A DNA stretch of 60,000 nt from Branchiostoma floridae (taxonomy: Eukaryota; Chordata; Leptocardii; Amphioxiformes; Branchiostomatidae). The stretch covers positions 6,351,204 through 6,411,203 of the forward strand of contig NC_049997.1 of assembly GCF_000003815.2 (NCBI RefSeq), read 5' to 3'. Below, piece by piece: positions 12,046 through 24,697 of the stretch (position 1 is its first letter; each line of letters begins with the position of its first letter). The notes below the pieces were generated by a model. It saw nothing but the letters and a program-made list of their open reading frames with translations, was not told the DNA's origin and did not search any database. Both the position numbers and the translations under genes were made by a program.

Positions 12046-14159
12046 TCCCTTTTTAATTTTGGGTATACAAACAGTTTTAGTAGTTACAGACAGAGAACAA
12101 ACTGAAAACCATCATGATATAAGAAGAAACAACATATAACTAGAAGCAAAGAAAAAGGATGTGCCATTTCACCCGAGGCAGACTTGCACCCGCCCACCCT
12201 TCTGCCAAGAAATGACACGCCAAAGCAAACTGAAAATCATAAAAAGAAGTAGAGAGTAGAAGGAGAGCACCATAGTGAAGGACTGACCACACACACTGAA
12301 CGTCTAACAGACAATCCACCAATAGCAAAGACATACAATACCACCAAACAAATACTGAGACGAGAAGGACTCTAAAAACGTAGAGATGCAATAGTTATGG
12401 GATGAGAAACACTTAATCGCACTGGCCATGGCACACAAACATTGACAAGGACGCTACATTCTGCGCGAAAGCGTCCGTCCCTCCTGATCCGGTGGTGGTG
12501 TGTGGGCTGAAAAACTGAGCTGTTGCCATTTGACCTCTTCCTTCGCGATCTTCCTGCACTTGATTTATTTGTTTATTTGTTTGCACACACACAAATCCAC
12601 GTGAGCAGGAGGTCACAGACCTCCTGAATTAAGTGCGATTTGTTACAAATGGTATCAATAAAAACATGGCATAGACAAATGCAGGTTACAAACGAGTCAG
12701 TAAGTGAACCAACCGGGAGGCCAGTGCGAGACCCAGTAACATTACTGAGCAGTAGAGTAATTGAACAGTCTGACAGCTGTGTGCACAAAGGACTGTCTCA
12801 GTCTTTCAGTTCTTGCTTGAGGCACTGAGAACTTGTTCTGATTTCTCAGTTGCCTGCCAGATGATGATTTGGCAGATGATGATTTGCTTTTTTATTCGAA
12901 CATTCAAAATATCAGTCTAGTCCAGTCAGAATTCCTCCAAGATGAATATCAAAGTTGCCAAACACACATCTTATTTAAGCCCAAAACCAGAAGCAAAAAA
13001 TTGTACTTTTTACCGTTTTACTACGGCATTTCTGCAATTTTTTGTTCCCACATTCGATTCATGGGCACCTACAATTGAACGTTAAGTATCAGAGACGATA
13101 AACGTTATATTTATAAACTCACCCCACACAATTTTATTGTATCTTTAAAATATTGACTGAGTAGAAGTTTTTCTTGGTTTATTGACTTCTCAACACCACA
13201 CTTCTGTGCACATTTAGTGTGCTTAACGAGAGCACTGATACAGGTAATTTTCTCCATTTTCACAGCCAATAAAATTCAACTTTCCAACATTGTATGACTG
13301 CAATTTTCACTGTCTGTAAATATGGTATACAATGAGCAGCAATTCATTCTTTACTCCTGTGTTATGTGCCTTAAGAAATACTGCCCAGGAACATTTCACT
13401 TTGGCCTCCAAAAACTAGCCTCTACTGGGCTCCGCAGGTCGCTGAAAAAATAGTAGAAATTGTCCTTAGGTCGCAAAAGTTACTCCTCGCCTCGGTCATC
13501 TAACTCCTCTGGTGTGTTTTCTGTCTTATTTGGCCAATTTCTACTATCTTACGAGCAACCTTCAAGTACCAGAGTTACCAACCTAGGATTGATGTGTTCA
13601 AAACTTCGTACTTTCCCACTACTAGGGTAGAATTTAGTGTCACCAAGCACACGTACAGTGGGGGCATCTTCTCTGGATAGTTTTAAATAACGCTTGCAGA
13701 TAGATGTGCAAAAGTTAGTTTTGACGGGTTCTTCGGTGTAATATAACCAGCTGCTGCCGCGTCTTTTGCCTGCGAAGCTGGTTTGTTACGGCTTCAGGGA
13801 AAAATATCAAAAATGATATAAGAAAAAGCCTAATGGTGGCACGGCACGGCCTCTGCGCATGTCAGGATTTAAAGGTCACTCCTCTTATGTATATAAGGTC
13901 CACTGTTCCAATGGCAGGACAATGCATAGACAGGATTAGGCCACGTCAATTTATTTTCTTGGTTATCAGATTTTACAGATTAAAATATAGCAAGCGGATA
14001 TCATAAAAGCATAGGGCATGGAGGAAAACTTGAACATGACTGTATACACTCCCTAAAACTGAGTGCACCAAGGCATAAACCTGGTCTTCAGGCTTTGTTT
14101 TCATTCTGTTTTCTTGAAAATTATAATTTTCTTATTTGATCCTAGAACCAACCAGTTAA
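12046..14159. other. Non-coding spacer with small repeats
   Basis: No exon could be supported. It contains a TTTATTTGTTTATTTG microsatellite near 12565 and a repeat end near 12870-12920 shared with 7600-7660. Short ORFs here have neither splice context nor recognisable sequence. Confidence 0.4.
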
Positions 14160-14640
14160 ATTGTTGTGGCCTTAGCTACAGAGTCACAACAATGAATAAA
14201 GAAAGTAACAAAAACTCTTGATATCAGTTCGCGGATATGACTTCTTGATTTATTTCTGGAAAGGTTTTCTTCAGCAATTTTTTAGCTTAATATTTGAGGT
14301 CAAATACCCTCAAAGAAAGCCGTCGCATTCATTGAAAAGCTCGTTTGTTTTGTTAAGTATTGGGCTGGAAGAAATTGTTGCCAGAAGCACAAGGCGTTAC
14401 CGCGAAGCGAGAAGAGTGATAAACCGGAGAAACATGAAAGATACTCATACATATTTCATGATGTCTATAGCAGTTATCCATTCTGTTGGAAGATCTGCGA
14501 CAACACCTTCCAAACACCATTGTACTCTTCTCCAGGTTTACGACTTATTTTTGAACATCGTCATAACAACGGACAAAACATGTAACGCAAAGCGATGGAA
14601 CCTTAGATGACTTAACTACGAACAAAGGACGCGCTTAAGC
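14160..14640 (+). repeat. Dispersed repeat family R, copy A
   Basis: About 480 bp that aligns with copy B (14860-15480) and copy C (17225-17409 joined to 28952-29460). Shared stretches include GTTGGAAGATCTGCGACAAC and CCAAACACCATTGTACTCTT. Each copy keeps open frames containing GRSATTPSKHHCTLLQ or a near variant, but without shared start, stop or splice sites, so I read it as a non-coding dispersed repeat or the remnant of a mobile element. Confidence 0.7.
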
Positions 14641-14859
14641 TTGACCAAGCCAAGGAGACTGTTCTACGTATTTCGATCCCTTTTTCTAAATCGCACGCGC
14701 ACTTGAAATTGTCAGCTCGATGTTTGTACCGTAGGTAATTTGCAAACGTCTTTTCCTTCCTGTGGGGTAGATTTTCGGAGTCCATGCCTTTTAAATGTAC
14801 TGCGTTAGAAGAACAAAGATTCAAGAGAGAGAGAGAACAGGTCACGTGTCCCGACCGAC

Positions 14860-15480
14860 GATTGCTGTCGCATGATGGGAAGGTTGGCTTGGCCGGGCCA
14901 TGTCTATAGTTACAGTGACAGGAGAACGCATATGCAGAACTAGCGACGAATTCATGATCATAAATGAAAGAAGAAATTCATGAAAACTCTGAATATCAAT
15001 TCTCGTATGTATGAGTTTTTTTCGTAATGCTTTTCTTCAGCCAGTATTTTGTAGAAAAATATTTGAAGTGAAATTTTCCAAGATTCGCTTTCTTTCAGGA
15101 TTGTCAGTTTAGTTTAGGACTTAAAGAAAATTTTGTTCCAACAGAAGAAGCAAAAGGCGTTACCCAAGAGCGAGAACAGCGATAAAACGGAGAAACATGC
15201 ATATTTCATGATGTCTATAGCGGTTATCCATTCTGCTGGAAGATCTGCGACAACACCTTCCAAACACCATTGTACTCTTCTCCAACTTAACGACTTATTT
15301 TGGAACATCGTCATAACAACGGACAAAACATGTACGCAAAGCGACGGAACCTTGAATGACCTTAACTACGAACAAAGGACGCGCTGTTTTTTCTTTTCGA
15401 ACCGAAGACAGATTAACATTTGCGCATGCGCCTTCACCGGATGCACACACGCGCGTTTATCTGAGCGGACTGCAGTGAGA
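14860..15480 (+). repeat. Dispersed repeat family R, copy B (uninterrupted)
   Basis: This copy is continuous through the point where copy C is interrupted. Around 14990-15020 it reads AATATCAATTCTCGTATGTA then TGAG, matching the left flank (AATATCAATTCACGTAT) and right flank (TATTATATGAGG) of the EnSpm element. It therefore serves as a pre-insertion (empty) site. Confidence 0.75.
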
Positions 15481-15651
15481 CAACAACGTCTTGACAGAAC
15501 ACGTAATCAGGTAATTCTGGACGGACGTAAGACATTATCAAACATATTGGCTTCGTAGAAAAACCAAAAAATTATTGTCCCAGTTGAGCTCGATCCGAGG
15601 CAACAGATGTGCGTGTGGTAACACGGAACCAAGAAGGCTGGTTTTCTGTGC

Positions 15652-16189
15652 GGACCTAAGACCCAGTGAGAAAAGACGGTCTCGGCTTCATCTGCAGGGA
15701 CTTGGTAACCAAGGAGACTGTTGTTCTGTTTCAAGGAAGTAATATAAAGACTCCTTGTTCTGTACGGGCCTAAGACTGAGTGAGAGAAGACGGCCTAAGC
15801 TTCGTCTGCAGGGACTTGGTAACCAAGGAGACTGTTGTTCTGTTTCAAGGAAGTAATATAGAGACTCCTTGATCTGTACGGACCTAAGACTGAGTGAGAG
15901 AAGACGGCCTAGGCTTCGTCTGCAGGGACTTGGTAACCAAGGAAACTGTTGCTCTGTACCGAGGCACCAGAGGAGGTTATATAGAGACTTCTTGTTCTGT
16001 ACGGACATAACTTCGGACTCAGTGAGAGAAGACGGTCTCGGCTTCTTCATCTACAGGGACTTGGTAAACAAGGAGACTTGTTTGTCTGTACCAAGGAGGT
16101 TATATAGAGACTCCTTGTTCTGGACGGACCTAACTTCGGACTGAGTGAGGGAAGACGGTCTCGGCCACATCTACGGGGACTGCGTAACC
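15652..16189 (+). repeat. Tandem 115 bp repeat ending at a start codon
   Basis: Five units start near 15652, 15765, 15880, 16000 and 16125. Each contains GAGAGAAGACGGCCTA-like sequence, the perfect palindrome CTTGGTAACCAAG in most units, and GACTCCTTGTTCTGTACGG. The last unit is truncated: where other units read GGTAACCAAGG it reads CGTAACCATGG, which supplies the ATG of the signal-peptide exon at 16190. The array probably forms the 5' UTR or proximal promoter of the downstream gene. Frames read through it on both strands are repeat artefacts. Confidence 0.8.
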
Positions 16190-16274
16190 ATGGGCCCGGC
16201 CGGGTCCGGCCACGGGGCGCCGAGGCGCGGTTTCGCCGCCGCCGGAATCACCTGTTGGCTGCTACTTGTTGCAG
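16190..16274 (+). CDS. Exon 1: signal-peptide exon of the CCP/EGF/X gene
   Basis: The ATG is in a strong Kozak context (ACCATGG). The exon encodes 28 codons plus one base: an Arg-containing N-region (GHGAPRRGF) and a hydrophobic core (AAAGITCWLLLVAG), then a perfect donor (GCAG/GTAAGG) in phase 1. The next supported plus-strand exon, the microexon at 32821, starts in phase 1 and adds GHLALTSA. Together they make a standard signal peptide with a predicted cleavage after TSA, immediately before the first CCP cysteine. Assignment to the downstream gene rests on strand, phase and this join across a 16.5 kb intron; a separate gene sharing this exon cannot be excluded. Confidence 0.65.
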
Positions 16275-17224
16275 GTAAGGCCTATGCCATATTTCCAAAC
16301 CGGGGTCAGATGGGCAGCTTTCGGGAATGAAAAATAAAAGACACCAAACTCCCATAGGTTAATTTTTGGTTTTATCCTTGCCTTATCAAGGAAAATGGCA
16401 TTTTGAACAAATCAAGTCGAATGACATTGCCGAGCACTAAGTTAGGAACTTTGCACAGCGTATATTTTTGTTTCCAGAGCGAACATTGCAACATCTGATG
16501 CAAGATAGAAACCAAATGCGACTTCCCCGTCTGACGTCAAGAATGCGAACCTTTCCTGTAGTGAATTTGTAATTTTTCTACTGAATAAAAAGGGAAGGAA
16601 GGCGAGGAACCGCAGAGTCAGAGAAGAGGAATCATATTAACTAGAAATACAGTCAAACCTGTTCATGTGATCATCTCCAAACAAGGACTACCTGGCCGAA
16701 GCACGCGACCGCTTTTTGGTGGGTTTTTTTTTTTGGGTCATGTACGAGTTCGTGATTTTCGACTTTAGGTTCTCTGATACCGCGGCAAACTAATTTTTCA
16801 CCCATTCTAATAGGCGAACTCCCTTCCACAGCAAATTAACTTCCTTTCCAGGCATTAGAGAATTTGTCACGTTAAAAATCGCGGTCCTGTGCCCCTCACG
16901 CACTGCGGGAACTGTGGGCGGAAAGACGAAAAGGTCACAATCGTCCCACCAACACCTATTTAGAGTGTACCCGACTCACATGCATACAGAGAAGAGTAGG
17001 GGTGGCCCGATGTGCATGGCTTAACTGTGCGAGCCGTAGTGACGCCGCATTGAACAGAGATGACAACTCAGCCTGGGGTCACCCGATTTTCATTTTTACC
17101 TCCACATGTGAACTGTTGCTAAACGAATTCATTCATTCAAATCCGTCCGTTTTTACCTCTGTGGGACACGAGATATTTGTTTCGGTCTGTGTATGTTTGA
17201 TTGTCTTGGCGTGTGTCCGCAGTG

Positions 17225-17409
17225 GTATGATGCGGTGTGTATGTGAGCCCGGCCAAAGGTGCGTTGCTGCTCATGATGAGACGCTTGGCATGGCCCTGCC
17301 AGGTCTACAGTTGTCATGACAGGAAAATGCATAAACAGAACCAGCAACAAATTCATGATAATGAATAAATGAAGAAATTCATGCAAACTCTAAATATCAA
17401 TTCACGTAT
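17225..17409 (+). repeat. Dispersed repeat family R, copy C, left part
   Basis: Aligns with 14865-15009 of copy B (for example AAATTCATGATAATGAATAA against AAATTCATGATCATAAATGA). It ends at the TAT (17407-17409) that precedes the EnSpm terminus. The rest of the copy resumes at 28949. Confidence 0.75.
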
Positions 17410-17800
17410 CACTGCACCAAATCGGATATTTAAGCATACTTAATGTGATTCGTAAATGAAGCTTAAACATTTGAATATAATTAAGTTATCTTTAAGCTAC
17501 ATTTACGAAGTCGGAAATGCCACAACTAAAAGTCAATCTTTACGACACATTTAAGAAAATCGTTAAGTTCACTTAAAGATATAAGTAACTTTACTTGTTC
17601 CTTAAGGTCACTTAACTATGCATTAAAGATATAACAGTAATTTGTGCAGTTTTGCCAACACATTATAGATATATACTGACTAAAATAACCATCAATTTAC
17701 TCTGCATTTTAATTCGTTTATATACGATACCATTAAGCGTCCTTAAATATAGTTTAAAGCTATTTATTTAAGCTTCGTTTAAGCTACTTAAAGTGTGGGG
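17410..17800. repeat. EnSpm left terminus and subterminal repeat field
   Basis: Beyond the CACTG end, short motifs such as TTTAAGC, ACTTAAAG, CTTAAAT and GTTTAAGC recur densely in both orientations up to about 17800. CACTA elements typically carry such arrays as binding sites for element-encoded proteins. The same motif set fills the right end. Confidence 0.75.
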
Positions 17801-18344
17801 TAGACTCTCATTAGTCTTACTGGCAATTGTACTCTTCAATCAATGAATTTTGAAAACTACACTCCTTGACTTCTGGTCACATCATAGTTTATTCAAAAGC
17901 TTCTGCGGACACGCCTGAGCAGGCAATAGGAGGAGCGGACTTTGTGCTCTTACAACGACTTTTAAAAACTACACATAAATAGAGACACCTATTACTAGTA
18001 TGCATTGTCTGTATGTTCAAGCAAAAATGTAGTTTGATCTATTGATATATACAAAGCAATTTTGAAACGTAACAGGACATCGATTATATAGCCAATTCAA
18101 AGGCGACACGTAGGAGTCCCGGCCTACCAGTCTAAGCAAAACAAAACAAACCATAATACAACTACTGGTACTTGGTTTAACGATGTGGTAACTAATTCTC
18201 TAGAATAGGGCACGTTTTCAGCCTTGTAAATACCTGCACAATACCCAAAGATCGGCCAATCCAATGCAGATAATAATAGCTCACAAATTGTGATTAGCAG
18301 GGTTTAAAGAGAGTAAGCGTCACTAGTCCATAAAAACAAACAAC

Positions 18345-19872
18345 ATGTAGTTCCGAGTGGGCCTTTTCTTTTGTTTATAAGTCCACCGGCTAACCCACGC
18401 CATCTTTGTTTGAATTCATTCCTAAACTTGAAAACACTATCAAATACCGTAGACGCAACAAAAAACGTTGATACTGGATACCATAAGACGCTGCACAGTG
18501 CGTGGATTTGACATTTTCCAGTTTGACCCTAGCAAGAAGCTCCAAAATGCATACATTTTTGTTTCTTTTTCGTAGTTTGAATGTCGCGGATAATCGCGCT
18601 TGGAGCACTCCGCGAATACAAAATGGCCGCTACCGCTGAATTTATAACAAGAACCTTTTAAAGTTTGTTTGAGTTTTATCAAAGCACCTGACTTTGGTCA
18701 AGCGGTGTGTTGTTCATTGCCACCTTCACTTAACTCTGAAAAATGTCAACATTACAAGAAAACTGTACATTTCATGTTTCGAGTTATATCTGGAGATAAA
18801 CAAGGCAGAGTTTGACCAAGTACCTTGATTTGACAAAACAAACTACCGCCGGGAGGCGGAATATCGCCGCCATTTTGGATCTGGTTTGAGGCGTCTAGAC
18901 GTTCTAGGGGAAACGTAACACTCTACGTAATTTGTAGAATAAGTTTAAATTGCCTAGGCATGCGGCCTATATACATTGTGACTGGCGTTCTAGCCGCTGG
19001 CGACCGAACTGAGCGTGTTGAATTTGGAAAAGAGAGCAAGCAAGTTCATAAAAACAAACTAGTTCCGAGCAGGATTTTTCTTTGTTTACAATCTATAATT
19101 GGCTCAACGTTAACCCACGCCGTCTTTGTTTGGATTAATTCTTTAACTATAAAGGAAGTTAAATGCCAAATTATATGGTAGATACAACAGAAAGTCGTTG
19201 GTACAGGATCCCATAACGTTCATGCTTTCTGCAAACTCTTAATTATTAGATAAAAGCGCTGCAGAGTGCAAGGAGTTGACAATTTCCCGTCGGACGCCAA
19301 CTTTGTTTCGATTCATTCCTAAACTTTACAACAATATATAAAATTAGAAACAACAGAAAATTGTTGCTATTGGTTCTACAATTTGACATTTTCCAGTTTG
19401 ACCCTAGCAAGAAGGTTCAAACCCATAAATGTTTGTTTCTCTTTCATAGTTTGAATGTCGCGGGAAATCACGCCTGGGGCGCTCCGCGAATGCAAAATGG
19501 CCGCTTCCGCTGAATTTGTAACAAGAACCTTTTAAAGTTTGTTTGAGCTTTTATCAAAGCACTTGATTTTGGTCAAGCGGTGTGTTGTTCATTGCCACCT
19601 TCACTTAACTCTGAAAAATGTCAACATTACAAGAAAACTGTACATTTCATGTTTCGAGTTATATCTGGAGATAAACAAGGCAGAATTTGACCAAGTACCT
19701 TGATTTGACAAAACAAACAACACCGCAAGGCTCACAAGGTAGCCGCCATTTTGAATCTGGTCCAAACGTTTCAGGAGAAAACATAACACTGTACGTACTA
19801 GTAAATTGCAAAATACGTTTAAATTGCCTACTAGTAGACATATACACATTGAGACTGACGTTCTAGCAATGT
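18345..19872. repeat. Internal tandem duplication in the EnSpm left arm
   Basis: 18507-18997 and 19382-19872 are diverged direct copies 875 bp apart; they share long stretches such as CAAGCGGTGTGTTGTTCATT and CATTTCATGTTTCGAGTTAT. A third, shorter relative lies at about 19055-19210, matching 18345-18480. Each full copy contains a GCCGCCATTTTG motif (near 18867 and 19742) and an AAAATGGCCGCT motif. No intact reading frame is shared by the copies. Confidence 0.75.
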
Positions 19873-20262
19873 TGAAAGAATAAAATGTAAGCTTTTCGGA
19901 AACATTTCTTGTTTGTGAAAAAAAATGTGTATTCGTGGCATTGAAAGGTATTAGTATGATCGGTCACGAAATTTGGAAGAACAAGTGTGATGCAACTTAT
20001 GTAAGACGTCTAGAATAGAAAGTTTCCAAAAACAGCAGTTTAATTATCCAAAGAATTTGCAGGCGTAGTCATTAGAAAAACCAAGGTGGCGCAGGGCAAG
20101 CGCTAATTTTGTTCTGATCATAAAGGTCGCCGTTCTTGTGGAATGGCCCCGGGGTGTTAGATATGGTACCAGTGGGGTTTCAAGTTCTACCATGAAATAA
20201 TCTGCACTTTCTTAACGCACGAATATCAGACAGGACGATGTCACAGTTGATTTGCTTTTGAT

Positions 20263-20268
20263 TTTATT
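20263..20268 (-). terminator. Poly-A signal of the transposase gene
   Basis: AATAAA on the minus strand, within TTTTAATAAAATCAAAAGC, about 490 nt downstream of the transposase stop codon. It is the first such signal seen in a plausible 3' UTR. Confidence 0.5.
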
Positions 20269-20754
20269 AAAATTGCAACAACACAAAATATATGTCAGAC
20301 CCAACCATGTTGACAGCTTTATAGTGTCGTTCAATAGTACAAATTCAAACAGTCAAAAGGTACATTCACAATAATTACAATGCGTTGCTTTCTTTCCGTG
20401 TTGGATCAGGTAATAAACACGTTCAGTAAATACCAATATGGCGATTCGTATATTACAAAGCCTCGATCGGCCTCACTTGTATGTTTGTATGACCCAAGTA
20501 TCTATACATAGAAGAAGAACATGTGCGTATCAGTAAAATACAGTATGTACAATAGTTTATACATCCCTATATACTAGTATCGTCAATAACCCAGCAGTGT
20601 GTATTTTCTAATGCTTATCAAGGAATGTGCTCATGTCCTTACTGCCTAACAAGTCAACTTCTAATGTTGGCAATTCTAGATACATCATATTCACAAGTTT
20701 AAGATCTATATACACAATCTATATACAACAGTAGATGTCATTCACCCGGCCATT

Positions 20755-23700
20755 CTATAGCAAAGTTTTTCTAGCAATTGGGCAGACAACGACAACTTTT
20801 TTCCCGTCCATTACAGTCTCTGCCCATGCAGATTTTCGATACAGTCTCTGCACGGGTATGAACGAAGCCGGGCCGCCAACTTCGGTTGACTTCTCCCATA
20901 CAGTAAACGGCTTCCCGTTTCCAATGTCAGACTTACAGGGAGATGTCCTATACCAGCGAACTACTGCAAACACATGGCATTTCACCTCCCCACCGATTTC
21001 CACAGAGTGTGCATAAAAGTTCTGAATTACACCAGGCCTGTGTTCAGAGCTTGAATCAATGTTTCCGTTTTCACCCAACCACGCAGCCATGACATACGCT
21101 GCTCTACTTGACCTAGCTGCTATCCTAGAGCCAAACAGTTCCTGCCCAACTTGACAAGTTCCGTACTTTCTAACAACTGTTGCCAGGTTTGAAGCATTTA
21201 TTTCCTTGTTAGGGTACATTTCATTATACGTATTATGCAGGAACTCTTTGTCATCTGGCGACAGTGCATTTCTAGTAAACACGGGCGGGAGTTTGATTGT
21301 CTGTTCGTCAGCTGACCAATCAAAGTTTGAGATATAGCGGGAGGCACACATTTTCAACAACATTCTTTCTTTTTCACTTGGCACATCAGCTACTTTGTCT
21401 TTTGGACTAAATCTTTCAAATATTGGACCAAAGACGTCACTTAGGTAGCTAGGTAAAGGGAGATTATGTGCAAAATCACTAATGAGGAATTTCCTCATTA
21501 TTTGGAGTTCAACTTCCCTGTTGTTTGTGGTCTCTGAACCCAACAGGCCATTGTACCTCTCAAAGCTGAACAGCCAAAAACCATGCATAGGGCCATAATC
21601 AAGAATACAGTCTTTCAAATGGCAATGTAGATGCATATTGGGTGTGATGGACAGTTCGCCAAACAGCCTTTCCACCTTTTTCCCAAACATTACAAAAGCC
21701 GAATCTGCCCAGTCTATGTCGGCGCGACTAACCGCGGGTTTGCACAGACGCTGACAAGTCAAGACAAACATTTGCCAACATTGGTAATGTTCTTGTGGCA
21801 ACAAGTCGTGCAAACAATACATACTATAATACAGTGTCCAATTCTTCCACTCGTCAGCAGTGAAAGACCCATAATTTGAGGTAATTCTGGTTGGAAGACG
21901 CCCAATTCCGCTTGGAAGATTTATTGTTCCTATGCGTTTCTCTAATTTGTTGAGCTTAGTTTTAGTCAGAATTTCACGGTCTATCCAAAGCTTGAACATT
22001 CTCTTAGCCGTTCCAAGAAAAAGGTTGTGCATAGGATCCAAGATACAGAATCGAACACTTTGGTAGTACTCAAGATCCATTAATGGTGTGTAGCGTGTAC
22101 CGAAAGACTTTTCAAGCTCTTTCCTCCTAGTCACATTACAGCAGCTCTGTACTTGTAATCCTTCTCTCCTGTGCTGCGCGTCGCTTCGCAAATGCCAACT
22201 GGCTTTGTCGAATCCAGAATAGTTTGTTTTCTTACCAACCTTCTCAAATTTCTTCTTACATTTAGAACAACCAATTTTTGCTGCGTGCCCTAGAAAACCG
22301 CACAGTTTTCTAGCAGCCGGAATATCAGCAGCGCAGCAAAGGAGAGCAGCTCGAAACTTCAGAGGAAACTTGGGGGACATATACGACGTGAAATGAACTC
22401 CCTGCCACAGAAACTGTAGTTCTGTTACAATAGGTTGAAGGAAATGTGTCAGACATTTTGGTTCGCTTTTTAGCGCTGGCATTATCCCAACCAATATGAC
22501 GTTTTCAACTTTAAACCTTTCTTTCCGTGGCAGATTCATAACCGTCATATATATCGCCCCAACAGAATAGTCGTTCCTGCGCTTGAATGGTTGGAACCAG
22601 TCTAGATTTAGCATCAAGCCGTAATTCCTCGGCGCTGACAGAAAGTCTTTCCCATTCCATTCTTGGAAATCACGCCAAACCTGTCCATCAAACACATCTC
22701 CTAGTAATTCCTGATCTGACATGTCTCTATCCCTCCATAGCTCACATTTCTCCTCAAATCCTTTCCTTTTTACAAATGACTCAAGTGTTTCTATCACACT
22801 CTTCATACAGTATACCTTGAAAGGATAGTACTTCCTTACACCAGAAACAGAAGTTATGACTTGCCTAGATAACAACGTATTGCATCTAACACTTCGGTTT
22901 CGTACCATTCTTACATTATCACACCGTCTTGGTTTCTCTGTCCCATTGACAGTTTCACTTAACTTGTCGATATCAAACAGTTTGCAACATTTCGGGTCAG
23001 GACACACACAGTACTTTGTAAAGTTATCCCTGTTCAGTCCCAAGACTTTCCATGTCATGTAGAGGGAGGACAGCCCGCCTAGATAGTTAGGATTTATTCC
23101 TAGCTTGTCAAGCCAGGGGCACAGAAAAGTGATAAGATGCTGTAAACCATTATCACTGACATGGTTGTGAGCTTGCCATAACAACAGAAAAGTAAGCAGC
23201 CATGTTACCAAGGTAACGATAGGATCATCCCTGGAGGTCTTTGTCGGGCGTTCACAGCTGTCAGCAAGGGCGGATGCGTGGAGGTTCTTCAGAAGCTGGT
23301 CTTCCAACTCCTGACCCTCCCAAATCTCCTCCCCGTGCTCATCACCGCTGTCCAAGCTTTCTTTCCACGAGCTCTCATCGGTTGAGTTGTCTTCAGATGA
23401 GCTAGCTTCCTAAAAGGCGACATCGCAAATGTTTAAGAACACTTTTCTAACTTTTCTTTCTACGGAAAGCGCTATGTACTTTTTACTCATAAATACTAAA
23501 TCTGCTTTAATATAATAGAACATGATTCTGTTATACCGTCTGTATCTATATAGCCCGTCTAACCGCCCGTGGCGTACACGCCCGTTGGCGTAAAACAGCA
23601 TCTTTTACCGGTACAAGTACTGTCGCAAAAATCATAATCATCATTGATTTCAAAGGTACGATATAGTTGATATTAGTTCGTGGTATTTATAAGGCTGTAT

Positions 23701-24388
23701 AGTCAAAAACATTCTATGGGTTGTGGTCAATATAGGTCATTTTGATAAATCTCAGATAAACAAGAAACAAATGTTTTCAACGCATACATACGAAATACTA
23801 GAAACTTGTGGCAAATCCACAGCATGAATATAATACTTACGGACTCATCGCTGGACGACACTGACTGTTGCGAACTGTTGCAAGGGCTCGCACCGACGAC
23901 AGAACTTGACTGGTCACCTGGTAAAAGAGTGTTACGGCATGTATTAAATTTGCCAATCATCATAAATTGACTGAATGTTTACAGCCTTTAACAAAGTGAA
24001 AAGTACGATTGTTCAGATATTCGGTAACGTTCGACTATATTCAGTCACCGACTAATGTATATATCATTACTGGGACCTGAAAAAATAGATTTTGACTTTG
24101 TAAACTTAATATTAAATTCCCCTTACCATTTGCGGTCGTTTCTGCGTCTGAATCACTCTCAGCGCTACTACTGCTCGAGTTCAGCAGCGGATCAGGCACG
24201 TTTACAGGGCTCTGGAACAGGGGCCGCGCGGGCCGTGTTTCGTCAGCCTTGGCCTGCTTCCACTGCCCCGTAGCCGCGTTGAAGTAGTCGTTCTTGTGTC
24301 GGAAATAGGTACGTGCAGGCTTATAAGCTTTGCAGTGGCCACAATACCTCTTCCGCTTGGAGCTAACTGGTGTAGCAGTGCCGTCCAT
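20755..24388 (-). CDS. EnSpm/CACTA transposase (Tnp2 type), 997 aa, three coding exons
   Basis: Element-encoded transposase, expected to cut at the CACTG termini in the nucleus. Coding exons run 24388-24127, 23917-23841 and 23409-20755; all junctions are GT-AG with phases 1 and 0 that join in frame. Residues 1-87 carry a Cys/His-rich segment (KRYCGHCKAYKPARTYFRHK), a likely DNA-binding zinc finger typical of the N-terminus of this family, followed by an acidic Ser-rich linker across exon 2. The large exon carries Tnp2 hallmarks: LMLNLDWFQPFKRRNDYSVG, ENVILVGIMPALKSEP, FCILDPMHNLFLGTAKRM and FERYNGLLGSETTNNREVEL. Aspartates in LDWFQPF and LDPMHNL and the late Glu are candidate DDE residues. 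C-terminal residues resemble the accessory domain of these transposases. A leading non-coding exon is likely: a donor (CTCCAG/GTAAGA) at 24698 and an acceptor (TTTTACAG) at 24394 sit upstream of the ATG. There are no stops or frameshifts, so the protein may be functional. Confidence 0.88.
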
Positions 24389-24697
24389 ATTACCTGTAAA
24401 AGTGAAATAGGGACAGGTGTATAAGTTTTATGTATTAGTCACACAGTAGGAAAAAATGAAGCAAGTGGCGTCATTCAAAAGCCTTGGTTTACTAAAAGTA
24501 ACAGGGCAAGGCATTCTAGGCAAAATAGATATATTTCTTGATATTCACCCATCCTACTAATATAAAGATTCTCGTTTCAGTATTTTATACAGTGATGCCT
24601 ATATGTTAAAGGCATATACGCGTACGGGCGCCGCGGATAATGTACCTTGTTAAAATCTGACAATGTAACTAAGATATACAATTTGGAAATGTCTTAC

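Noticed and set aside
11641-12139. Two GC-rich plus-strand frames of about 130 codons
   Set aside because: They are antisense to the PQAPQGQ-coding strand; the minus frame has the regular heptad and a donor site, the plus frames do not.
14218-15558. ORFs in repeat R copies (also 29071-29586) that share a similar peptide
   Set aside because: The shared peptide is due to repeat homology. The copies do not share start, stop or splice sites and include frameshifts relative to each other.
15688-16330. Repetitive frames in the 115 bp array, and the frame reading on past 16274
   Set aside because: Array frames occur on both strands with the repeat period; the frame past 16274 crosses a strong donor and ends in the intron.
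16648-16780. CAGTCAAACCTG motif here and at 56840 as ends of a Tc1/pogo-like transposon
   Set aside because: No matching inverted end or transposase was found near either motif, so I note it only as a possible terminus.
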